Below, one piece after another: positions 31,078 through 40,843 of a stretch of DNA of 64,000 nucleotides (position 1 is the first letter of the stretch; each line of letters opens with the position of its first letter). The DNA is from Grammothele lineata (lineage: Eukaryota; Basidiomycota; Agaricomycetes; Polyporales; Polyporaceae), in assembly GCA_002150815.3 (NCBI GenBank), contig NDFF03000173.1:21977-85976 (forward strand). Direction: 5' to 3'. The notes below the pieces were generated by a model that was not told where the DNA came from, searched no databases, and was given only the letters and a program-made list of their open reading frames with translations. A program made the translations under genes and the position numbers.

Positions 31078-32425
31078 GGTGCCAGCCTCGTCCCAGATTA
31101 CTAGCGGTGGCGCAGCGGAGGCGCCAACGCGCGCCGGGAAGGGGACGCGGCGACGGTTGACGAGGGAGGGATACAACCTCCTAGAGCGTGAGTTCCTCCT
31201 ATTTCCTACACTGCGCGTCCCAATACCCCCACCTCCCACCCTCGCCTCGCCACATCCCTCACCGCCACAATCTGCGTATTCATGCACACTTGACGCATAC
31301 GTGCTCCATCGCGCTGCGCAGAATATTATGCCAACATCAGCAACAACCCCTCGGATAGTGCGCGTACCGCGCTCAAGGACGCGATTTGCGGGCTGCCGGG
31401 GTGCGAGTGGTACACGACGCAGAACGTATATAGCTGGTTCTACGCAACGCGCCGCACGCGCGGGGACGCGCCCAACCGGCGCGTCCGTGGCGGGAGTGGC
31501 CCTACTGGTAAGTAACTCAATTCTTGAGGGCTCGGGGCGTTAAAATCGACCTTAACGTGAACTGGATTGAATCTCGCAGTGGTACAGAAGCTAGACGTAC
31601 TGCTGTGGGAGGAGCCTAACCCGACTGAAGAGGTCGCCGCAATCTGGGCGGACACGCTAGGCGAAGGCACGACCGCGCAGCAGATCCTGACTTACGCTTT
31701 CCTCAAGCAGGCCGACACGAAGCCCAAGAGTCCGAGCCAGAAAGACTCGCCTGTAAGCCAGGTGATGGTCAGTATTGGTATATATGTGCGCGCCCGAAAA
31801 CGATGTTGACCGCTCACGCTCCCCCAATCAGTCTCTGAAGGACCTCAACTCGGAAAGTCCTACTGCGACTTCGACGGCTCTTCCTGCCTCCGGTCCAGGT
31901 GTTGCATGCCTCACGCCGCTCGCCGTCGCCACAGACGCGCCCGCGCTCTCGGAGACCGGCTCACAGCCACCCTCGCCGACGTTCGACTTCGGTACGCGCA
32001 CGCCAACTGAGACTGAGGGATCGCGCACGTCAGTTCCGCCAGAGGGCGACGACAGTGAGCTTCCTTTCCTCCTTTTCTCCTCGACTCTTTAATCTTTCGC
32101 CTCCCATTGTTCGCTCATCGCGCATTGCTCGAGGGCAAAGCTGACTGCCATCTCCATTCTAGCAGACGCACCCGCCATTCCGGAGGACCTTGTAGCGCAG
32201 CTGCAGGATGTCCTCCATCAAGCTCAGCACACGCATCCAGAGTGGACGGATGGAGAGCCCCCGGTCACACAGGAAGAGGGGCAGCCGCGGACGCTCGCGG
32301 CGCTCACGGGTTGGCTACAGGAGCAGCAGGACATCTCTACGGCTTTTCTGAACGGGGTCGCGAGCGGGGCGTACGCACGGCTGGGCCTCGTGGCGCCACT
32401 AGAGGGCCTTAACGTAGCTCGCTGA
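31022..32425 (+). CDS. Homeodomain-like protein HD2 (novel local family)
   Basis: Exons 31022-31187, 31322 to about 31505, about 31580 onward, with further introns near 31761-31832 and 32054-32163; stop TGA 32423-32425. Start MDPF matches MDPT of HD3. The basic arm GKGTRRRLTREGYNLLE is followed by YYANISNNPSDSARTALKDA and CEWYTTQNVYSWFYATRRTR, helix 3 of a homeodomain-like fold with Ala at the Asn51 position. Then LDVLLWEEPNPTEEVAAIWA, an acidic/Ser/Pro middle, and the C-terminal block PRTLAALTGWL plus FLNGVASGAYARLGLVA. Intron positions are identical to HD3, and about 80 bases of 3' flank are conserved with HD3, so the duplication is fairly recent. The F-box gene converges on it from 345 bases downstream. 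Confidence 0.72.
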
Positions 32426-32769
32426 GCTGAAAACAGGGAGCACTCGCATCCTGTGCAAGTGTGGAGGATTGCGGTGGTTTGACGTTCTCGGTTCGCAGTC
32501 TGGTATGTGTGTATGTTTTGTATTTGCGTTGTTCCACGCTGTCCATCGCGTTCGTTTTCAGCTGTCGTATTGTATACTTATAACATCAGGTTTACGCCTC
32601 CCTACATGTGAGCACGGAGCCTCGAACACTGTTCAACACGCCGTCGGTAACTACAACGCCAGCTACTCCCTGGGAGCGAAGCCTTGAGACAAAACTATAC
32701 GAACGCCGAGAGCATCAGGTGACTACGCTCAAAATCCATCAAGTCCAGAGGAGACGCACTACATTGCAA
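32426..32769. other. Shared 3' region between HD2 and the F-box gene
   Basis: Convergent 3' ends. The stretch around 32500-32600 (GTATGTTTTGTATTT, later TTGTATACTTATAA and CGCCTCCCTACA) is also present after HD3 around 36405-36510. Confidence 0.5.
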
Positions 32770-34302
32770 TCAGACAATGACGTTATCGACGACCGCACGG
32801 ATTTTGTCAAAGCGCATCCCTCTCAGGTCCTCCTTGGGCGCATCCCATTCCAACGTCTCCAGGCGACCCCCCAACGTCTGACGCTCACGGAGACAGAGAA
32901 CGACTTCATCCATGAGCTCGTCCGTCATGGCTGCATCCGACGCCTCGCGCAGCGTCAGCTGCCGCAAACGCGGGCACACAAGTTGTCCCGTCGGATCCCA
33001 CCCATCCGTGGCCTCCGAGCCTCCACCCTCAACTGACACGCTCGGCCGCGACGCGTGGTGGAGTCCAGCCCAGACCGCCGAGATAACCGCTGTGGTTTTC
33101 ATCGGTCCGACGCTGAACGTCTCCAAGCGCGGGAACGCACGGAGGAGAGCGGCCCACGTAGTAGCAGACACGTCCGCGAGGTCATTGATGTCGACAGAGA
33201 GGCTCTCCAGGGGCACAACGTAGAAGTGGCGTGCGAAGTTGAGGAGGGACGCTTCTGGGCTGGAGTAGTCCCGTCTAGCCTGCAGCGATAGTGCACCTTG
33301 GGGCTGTGCTGGTGTTGCGTCGATGCAGGGAGCAGCGAACGTGGCGTGCATGAAGTAGTATTTCCGGATGTGTATAGTGGCGTGGGTTGCCCTCTTGAGG
33401 AATGGGAGGCATGAAAGGTCTGACGGAAGGAGCTGGTGGAGACCACCATGGGCAGATGGCTGGGAGGGTATGTCGTCCGCAATGTAGACGTTCGCAGAGG
33501 CCGGAACCGTGATGTTTGACAAGAACTGTCTCGTGTGGGATATGGTGTTATAACAGAGCTGGAAGACTTGTAGCCTCTTCAGCGGCGTCGGCACGTATTG
33601 TAGAGTAGACGGCAAATCGCTGGCGCTCATAGGATCCAGGTAGCAAAGGAATGAAGTGAGAGCAAGTTCTTCCAGGTTGACTGCGCTAGCCAGCGCATTC
33701 AAGAGCGCATCAAACGTGACCCCATCCCAGACTCGCGCGCGAAGCGCCAGCCGGCGTAACTGCCTCACCACTGTCGCGTCCCATGGCGACTTCGTGCACG
33801 ACATACTCAAAGACGTGAGCCGCGGATGCTGTTGGGGTGAGATCCTTGGCGCCATCGCGCCTTGTCCTCCCATCGACGACGCGATACGCAGGGTCTCGAG
33901 GTATGGCATCGCTCCGGTAAGCAGCTCGCCGAGTGACTGGCCTGCGAACCTGAGATACATGGTGTTAATTTTGAGTGACCGTATGCGGTGGATGTGGGGC
34001 CGGAGAAGATGTACATCTTCAGCGGGAAAGTCATAGGAGTCGAAGATAATGTCCAGGAGAGAGGATGCGGAGCGGGCGAGACATAACTGCAGCCAGCCAG
34101 AACTGGGTCCTACGCTGATCGTGGTCCAATAGCTGGGGGTACGGGATATAAAATGGTTCCACCGTCTGCATACAATGTGGAGGTCAAGCCAGGGGGTCGT
34201 GTTCGACGATGCACGGGTAGTATGCAAGTCTTCGATGTAGGCGGTGAAGATGAGGGCGAGGATCTCGTTTGGGAGGTTATCGATGAGCGGTATGTCTACC
34301 AT
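32770..34302 (-). CDS. F-box/LRR-like protein, intact copy
   Basis: Single open frame without introns on the minus strand; stop at 32770-32772. I start at ATG 34302 (MVDIPLIDNLPNEILALIF), which puts the F-box at the very N-terminus as is usual in mushroom F-box proteins; an in-frame ATG at 34458 would add 52 residues. About 510 residues. The F-box core is LPNEIL...WLDLHIVCRRWNHFISRTPSYW. The rest has irregular leucine-rich stretches (PRLTSLSMS, PRLETFSV, LRQLTLREA). Role by family: substrate adaptor of an SCF ubiquitin ligase. Two decayed copies (26813-27240, 30325-30545) show the family was amplified here together with the homeodomain-like genes. Convergent with HD2 and divergent from HD3. 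Confidence 0.8.
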   Translation of the reverse strand: MVDIPLIDNLPNEILALIFTAYIEDLHTTRASSNTTPWLDLHIVCRRWNHFISRTPSYWTTISVGPSSGWLQLCLARSASSLLDIIFDSYDFPAEDVHLLRPHIHRIRSLKINTMYLRFAGQSLGELLTGAMPYLETLRIASSMGGQGAMAPRISPQQHPRLTSLSMSCTKSPWDATVVRQLRRLALRARVWDGVTFDALLNALASAVNLEELALTSFLCYLDPMSASDLPSTLQYVPTPLKRLQVFQLCYNTISHTRQFLSNITVPASANVYIADDIPSQPSAHGGLHQLLPSDLSCLPFLKRATHATIHIRKYYFMHATFAAPCIDATPAQPQGALSLQARRDYSSPEASLLNFARHFYVVPLESLSVDINDLADVSATTWAALLRAFPRLETFSVGPMKTTAVISAVWAGLHHASRPSVSVEGGGSEATDGWDPTGQLVCPRLRQLTLREASDAAMTDELMDEVVLCLRERQTLGGRLETLEWDAPKEDLRGMRFDKIRAVVDNVIV

Positions 34303-34640
34303 GATAGATCGAAACAGCACAGTCAGAGTTCGTCGTTGAGTCTCCTCAGGCCTGGGAGGTATTCGGATCAGTTCAGATCTAAAGCGACGGCTTGTCCTTA
34401 ATGCGAGCGTATGACTAGGATCGGAACTGTGGCGGGTCCGTGTGAACTGAACAAACATATATCAACACCGAATTTCCACGTGGTCACGTACGATTTGTTT
34501 CTCAAGTGTACGAGCCATGTCTGTGAAAGCGATTCCTTCGACACCATAGAACGGAAGTTCAAAGCAACTGAGACGACAGAATACTCCAAGTCCCAGTCGC
34601 CGTACCCCCCGTTCAACGTTCAAGACTCGCCGTCCATGCG
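34303..34640. other. Divergent promoter region of F-box gene and HD3
   Basis: Contains the possible longer F-box start at 34458. No other coding signal. Confidence 0.5.
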
Positions 34641-34648
34641 TTACGTCA
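34641..34648. promoter_or_regulatory. CRE-like site upstream of HD3
   Basis: TTACGTCA in ATGCGTTACGTCACGCGTTT, one base off the palindrome upstream of HD2; 186 bases before the HD3 ATG. Confidence 0.5.
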
Positions 34649-34810
34649 CGCGTTTAAATCCCATATCGCCGCCTCCCACGCGCCTTGGACCCTTCGAACC
34701 TTACAGCCGGGCTGGCGGGGACCTTGAATCCCGAGGCTTGAAGTCAAACCACGACAGCCTTCAGCCCTGCAGGACGCCGTCGTCTCAATAACCGATAAGG
34801 GCCTCGTGCG

Positions 34811-34867
34811 ATGCGCCTGGGCGTGCACCAGCGATGGACCCGACCCCAGCTTTCCAGGCGTCTGTAG
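34811..34867 (+). other. Upstream ORF overlapping HD3 start
   Basis: ATG at 34811 (GCGATGCGCCT context as in HD2) starts an 18-residue frame beginning MRLG that overlaps the main ATG at 34834 and stops with TAG at 34865-34867. Confidence 0.6.
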
Positions 34868-36336
34868 GTAGTGGCACCCCCACAAAGGCTGGGGCTAAGG
34901 TGTCCCCCTCGCCGACGACCTCGTCGAACGTGGCTGGGAAGCCCGCCTCGCGAGGAGCTGGACGCCCCAAGAAAGTCATCAAGAGGCGGCTGACGAAGGA
35001 GGGGTACAGTATCCTTCAGCGTGAGTGTTCTTTGTTCACTGCGGACGTCATGCTCACGCACTTTCTCGTCCTGGGTCTCTTTTTGCTCTCGTGCCTTCCT
35101 CAATGGCGATTTTGCGCCTCTTGCGCTGTTGATATTCCCCTCGCCACAGAATACTACGCCAACGTCGGGAACGCCCCGTTCGAGGACGCGCGGGAGGCGC
35201 TCGCGGACGCGGTGCGGCAGGTACCGGGATGCAAGTGGTACACGGCCCAACAAGTCTTCAACTGGTTCAACAACACACGTCGCTACCGCAAGGAGGCTAC
35301 GCGCACGGGCCCTATCCACACGCCTACACAAGTGCCTACGCCTATGCCTACGGTAGATAGTGGCAAGCTCAGCGGTGCGTCTCAACTTTGGGCGCATTCT
35401 CGTTCAGAGGGGCATCCGTTAGCTGACTGGGTTGGTCGGACGTGTGAGCAGCTCTGGCGACACTGGATGTGCTGCTGAGGAACGTGCCGGATCCAACCGA
35501 GGAGGTGGCGGCAATTTGGGCGGACACGCTGGGCGCGGGCATGACCACGGGACAGGTTATGGTGTATGCGTCCTTCAAGCGGGCTGCCGCCCCGGCTCCC
35601 GATGTCGTGGCAGCAGGGGCCCACTCTGTAGTGGCGGCGCGTATTTCAACGCCGCGGTCGGTAGGAGGTGTAGTTGGCTGATATTCTTCTTGTTAGCCAC
35701 TCCAGGCTGGACCTGTCACCGCAGCCGTCTCGTCGACAAGCTCGGGCCCAGCTTCTACCTCTCCGCCAAGCGCAGCTGTTCCCGCGCACCCGCCGGGTGC
35801 GCTTCTTTCCCCAACGAGTTCAACCTTCGCCTGCGCCTCTGAGTCCAAGTCCGCCGCTGCCGTTGCCGTCGCCACAGGCGCACCCACACTCTCGGAGAAC
35901 GACTCACATCCGCCTTCGTCGACGTTCGACTTTAGCACGGGCACCCCCGCGGAGACCCAGGGCTCGCTGACGTCCGTCCCGCCCGAAGGTGATGACGGTG
36001 AGTCTTGATTTTCCCACTTCCTTCCGCTCATTGCTGAAGATGCACGCTGACTGTCGCTGCCCCCCAGTAGACGTGCCCTCTATCCCGGAGGTCCTCGCAA
36101 CGCAGCTGCAGGACGTCCGTCATCAAGTTTCGCATACACAAGTGGACGCGCCCCCAGGGCGGGGGACGGAGAGGCTCCCAACTAGGCAAGAAGAGGAGCA
36201 GCCGCGGACACTCGCCGCGCTCGAGGGATGGCTGCAGGCACAGCGGGACGTTTCAGCTTCGTTCTTAGACGGCGTCGCTAGTGGGGCATATGCGCGGCTG
36301 GGGCTTGTCGCGTCCACGGCAAGAGCGGGGACGTAG
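34834..36336 (+). CDS. Homeodomain-like protein HD3 (novel local family, Asn51 present)
   Basis: Exons 34834-35020, 35150-35374, 35452 onward with two or three more introns (one about 35680-35700, one about 35999-36070); stop TAG 36334-36336. N-terminus MDPTPAFQASVGSG, basic arm RPKKVIKRRLTKEGYSIL, then YYANVGNAPFEDAREALADA and CKWYTAQQVFNWFNNTRRYR. The WFNNTRR stretch keeps the homeodomain WFxNxR signature, so this copy should contact DNA. LDVLLRNVPDPTEEVAAIWA, a Ser/Pro/acidic middle and FLDGVASGAYARLGLVAS follow. Probable nuclear DNA-binding protein; not recognised as a mating-type HD1 or HD2 protein, and no mitochondrial intermediate peptidase gene is nearby as would be expected at the mating locus. 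Confidence 0.75.
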
Positions 36337-37677
36337 TCGCTCGGAAGGCTTTGACGCGATTCGTCGCGCTGAGCGCGCGTGCGACGTTTCCGGTTTGCAA
36401 TGTAGTATATATGTCTGTTTTGTATTTTCGTTTCTCCCTGCCGTCCCTCGTATTCGTTCTCCATTATCGTGTTGTACACTTATAAATGTAATTTTACGTC
36501 TCCCTACAGGGCTTCGGGAACTCGCTCATACACCATCAGCAACCATGACGTCTTACATTGCGTAACCTAGGAAATTCTGTGAGAGTGCTAAGCAACTCTC
36601 GCTCGCCGCAGTCTCCCGAATGCCCTCGACTCCTATGCTGGCTGCCGCAGAGATGCCGGTGGCGGATATGACGTCATACCTCGCGCGCGGCGTTTAACGC
36701 GTCCCTTAACGTACCTGATGGAGGGTATGTTCTCGACATTCGATCATCCGAAAAGCAGCGGTGCCAGTTGCAAGTGGAGCAACGCAGTTCCCGTCGTCCT
36801 GAAACAAGACGAAGACGGGTATGGGACAGGGGCCCGTGGTGCGCCCAAGGGAGGTGGGGCGAGTCGCGGAACTGAGCTGCGAAGTGTCGATCTGTGTCAA
36901 TTAGAGGGAAGACAGGAGGTGCCTGTGGCGACGTGCCATTATATAAATGTCGGCGCGCGGATGCTAAAGGCGGTCTAGGATTCAGGATGGCTGGCACTTA
37001 CTATTGGGGAAGTCGTTCAAAGAGGTGTTTCCCTCTGTAGGTCAGCAGGGCGCGCCCACAGTGACACTCACGCACCAGAGCCTCGAATCCAGACACCATA
37101 GGCAATCGTAGGGCACTCGCTCGCTGTGTCTGAACACACTGTCAACGAATGACAACGGCTAAGGAGGCCCGCGGAGATAAGCGCTTGAGATTGGGCCGCC
37201 GGGGGATAAGCGCATAAGCCGCGGCACCGGGGCGGGTGTTCGATTCAGGAGGCGGGGTGCTTACTTATCGCCGCTTTCCCCCTTTCCGTTTCACAATGTG
37301 TTCGAAGGTATCAACCAAAGCACGAAGAAGGAAGATGTATCGACGGTTTAAATGTGAAAGGCAGGGCGGCAGCTTGATAACGAGTGCGGCGACATCGAAA
37401 GGTTAAGGCGCGCCCGAGGAGGCGGTCGATGGTAGCGTGGCGGAAGCAGATCACACACCCGAGGCGGATCAGAAGAGTCGAACAGGCCGGCACCAGGGCC
37501 CGACGCTCCCGGTGTTACCAACGACTTGCAGAGGTCGGTATAAGTATCCCCGCAGCCGACGACCCGGTCCTCCTCCTGCCGCCCCATGCCCGCCCCTTTC
37601 CCCGCCCGTGGCCCCTGAGCGTCGAGCTGCATATACCCTCGCAGCTCGCGCAAAAACGTTCTCTACTTGCTGCCCCC
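36337..37677. other. Intergenic, about 1.3 kb
   Basis: Begins with the HD-family 3' flank (to about 36560). A further TGACGTCA lies at 36669-36676. A TATAAGT box at about 37541 may belong to the DUF6534 gene. No gene recognised. Confidence 0.45.
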
Positions 37678-39808
37678 ATGGATCCCTCCGCTGATGTGCG
37701 CATCTCTCTCGACGACACTCTCGGTGCCGCCTTCCTTGGGCATGTTGCGGTGACCTTGTGCGTATTTTAGTTCTTCCGTTTAAACGCGAACATTGTTTCA
37801 TGCGCGTCTCAGTCTTTATGGGATAACAACCTTACAAACATACGTGTATTTGCGTCATCGGTTCAACGACGCCCTCATCTTTCGTGTCTTGGTGCGTACT
37901 CCTGCTCTCGTATCCTTGTGCATGGTCGCCAACCAAATGGCTCGCGCAGATTATCGTGCTATGGTACGCGCACTCCTCTGGGCATGCGGCTATGGAAGCG
38001 CTCACTGGCTGTATGCGTAGGATTCTGGATAGCCTACACGCCGGCTTGATCATCGCTACTCTATATTACTATTGCATCACCAACTTCACGAACCTGGATG
38101 CTATTCAGAAGCCGATATGGTCAGTCCAAACCTGTCTCGCTTACCTCTACCTTCCAACCTTACTCGCGAATCATAGGCCCCTTCCTGTACGTCGATGTCA
38201 TAATCTGCCTTCTCGGCACAACAGCTTATGGAGACTCTCGTCGGTTCACAGGTGATGATCATCGTCGCCGTAAGCACTCTTCTTTCCCAGGCGCGTCACG
38301 TTTGCCAATGTAGTTTCTCTGTGCAGAACATCAGCAACTGCATCGTTAGGGCGTAAGTACACACTCGTCGCGCGCCTTGGTGCGTTCGGCTGAGGTTGAC
38401 TCTTGCCTAGGTTCTTCGCATATAGGACCTATCAACGTAAGTGAAACGGGGATCACACTCGATGTAGCTCACCGTCGTTCCGCCATACAGTCGGCAACAA
38501 GAGCCGCGTTATTCCTTGCATTATCGTGCGTTTACAGTCTACTCCGTCCCCTACTAGCCGCTGAACATCGTGCTCCAGTGTGCTCTGTCGATATTCGTTC
38601 TCAGTGAGTCGAGCGGCCTGTGACCTTAGACTTTCTCTCATGTACTCCGGGCCGCGCTGGGCGTAGTTGATGGACTCAGTACGTACCTAATCCCTCGCCA
38701 CTAACATCTCACCGCCGATACTGACCTTACGGTCCCGCATACAGTCTTTGCCGCAAAGCTGTAAGACCCTCTCTTAGCCCTCCCATTCTGAAAAGCCACG
38801 CTGACCCCCGAGCAGGTTCTCGATCCAGTACTTCACCCAGAACAGCGCGTTCTCCTGGGGTCTCTACGCCGGCCTGGGCGTCGAAGCGGCGGTCGACGTC
38901 CTCGTCGCTGCCGCGCAGTGCGTCTTCCTCCGGCGTTTCCAGACGGGTATCCGCAGGTACGCTCGCGTGTAATGACTCCCCGTCTGTCGAGAGGGCGCTG
39001 ACGCTTCGTGCTGGACGCAGCACGGACTCGGTCATTCAGGTCCTGGTTACGTATAGTATTAACACGGGGCTCTTGACGAGGTTCGTCCGCCCTTCACATC
39101 CCTCCTTTTCGACGGCATGTTGAGATTACCCATGATCAGCGCGTGCGCGATAGCTTCCCTGATCACCGTGTGTCTTTCTCTTCCCTCTTGAGTACAGAAC
39201 GAGGGCTGACGCGAGGAGGCGAGGGCAGTACGCGACCGTGCCGACCAAGTTCTACTACTTCGCATTCTACTTCGTCCTCAGCAAACGTGCGTCTCCCCTT
39301 CCCCCTCCCTGCTCTCCGCTCTGTACTCGCTAACATCCCTCCCTCCCCGCACTCCTTTTTCTCGCAACGCATACAGTATATGCCAACTCGCTCCTCGCAA
39401 CGCTCAACGCGCGCGGCTCCCTCCTCGGACGACACGGCCCGCGCCGGGCCGGCGGGTGCGGGGACGCGGCGGACAAGGAGGCGGGCTTCCGCGCGGGGCA
39501 CGGGAATGGGGAGCACGGGCAGGGTATCGAGGTGCGTTTCTCTCTCTCTCTCCCTCCCTCTCCCTCTCCCCTTCCCATCCTTCCCTCCTCCCCTTCATCC
39601 TTCTTCACCTTCATACTGGACTGCTCGAGCTGACGCTGGGATTCGCGGCGGTTGGCAGTTCACGACGGTCATCTCGGCCGAAGCGCTCGACGCGGACAGC
39701 GTCGTCGAGTCGTCGGCGTCGACGTCGATGAACAAGTCGACGACTAAGGTCGACGACGAGGAGGTGGATGAGAACTCGCTTGACGGCTCGGCGTTTCGCT
39801 CGCGATGA
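37678..39808 (+). CDS. DUF6534-type multi-pass membrane protein
   Basis: Start ATG 37678 (MDPSADVRISLDDTLGAAFLG); stop TGA 39806-39808; about nine exons. Joined exons give LDDTLGAAFLGHVAVTF, LYGITTLQTYVYLRHRFND, a small exon coding IIVLW, then ILDSLHAGLIIATLYYYCIT and, near the end, KFYYFAFYFVLSKLYANSLL followed by ATLNARGSL. These are the landmarks of the DUF6534 family that mushrooms carry in tens of copies (about seven helices, end of the membrane part marked by SLNAR). The tail is acidic/Ser-rich (STSMNKSTTKVDDEEVDE). The middle exons (38200-39000) are harder to join and could contain a defect. Function of the family unknown; plasma-membrane location is likely. Confidence 0.75.
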
Positions 39809-40843
39809 GCCGTGACGAGATGCCAGGGGTGGTCGTCGTTTGCCCGAGGAGTGTCCCGCATGGTGCTTGGGGGCGAGGAGGTCTCGCCTGGTGTCGGGGT
39901 GCTCTCGGACACGACGTCACGCCGCGCACGCAGCCTTCAAGGCCAGGCATGCGCGCACCCGTAGTTTCGCAGCGTTCGCGCCGCAGCGCACGATCCCCAT
40001 TCCATGCCTGCGTGTCGGCCGACCCCTTCGGGGCGTCGAGCGCGCAGGAGGATGGTCCTCCGCTTTCCCCATATCGCGCTCCGCTACCGTACTCGCACTT
40101 GCTCGGTTCCTCCGGTCCACGCCACTGTCGAGTATACAGTCGGGAAGCCAAGCGAAGGGCAGACGGGGGTTGCATACGCTCATAGTGGATCAGTATTCAG
40201 GCTTTAGGCCCAGGAGAAGGGCGTCGCAACTACATAACTACATGCGCGTCCTCTCGCTTGTATATGTTCATTCGCCACATAATCCCATCGTTGTTGCGAC
40301 TCTCTATGCTTCTCGGCCTACGTCCGTTCGCGGTCACTGACGTCGACGTCGACGAGGTTAATCGTCCCCGTCGACCAGTGAGCGTGGGGTTCAGTGTTCG
40401 CGGCCCCAGTTGGTCCGACGTACAGGCGATCAGTGGTATGTACTAAATAGATTATAGCTGTCTCGGGCTATGGTGCAATGCGCCTCCACGGTACAGCGTA
40501 CGGTAGTAGTGTATAGAGGTTAGTACAAGGTGGACAGGGGCAAGGGTACTGTGCTAACTAATGCTACTAATCAACGCCGGGGTCCGTACCTGCGACAGGA
40601 AAGCAGCAGAGGGACAATCAATCGAAGAGTAAAGTAGCTGAAGGGATAAGATCGTACACCGGGGGGAGAGTAGGGTAAGGACAGGCAAACGGTCGGGGGT
40701 CGGGTAGGCTAACTAATGCACAACAGGAGATACATGGAATACAACAGAGATCCACCTCAAGGGAAGGGAATGCGAAGCAGATCTTCAACTTACATACGGA
40801 TAGAAAGAGAAAGGAGAGTGTGTTCGGAAACGCGACAAAGCAT
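39809..40843. other. Intergenic, about 1 kb
   Basis: Convergent 3' ends. No gene recognised on either strand. Confidence 0.5.

Noticed and set aside
25349..36336. Homeodomain-like genes as the A/HD mating-type locus
   Set aside because: Mating loci have one or more divergent HD1/HD2 pairs beside the mitochondrial intermediate peptidase gene. Here three same-strand copies lack that neighbour, and two lack Asn51.
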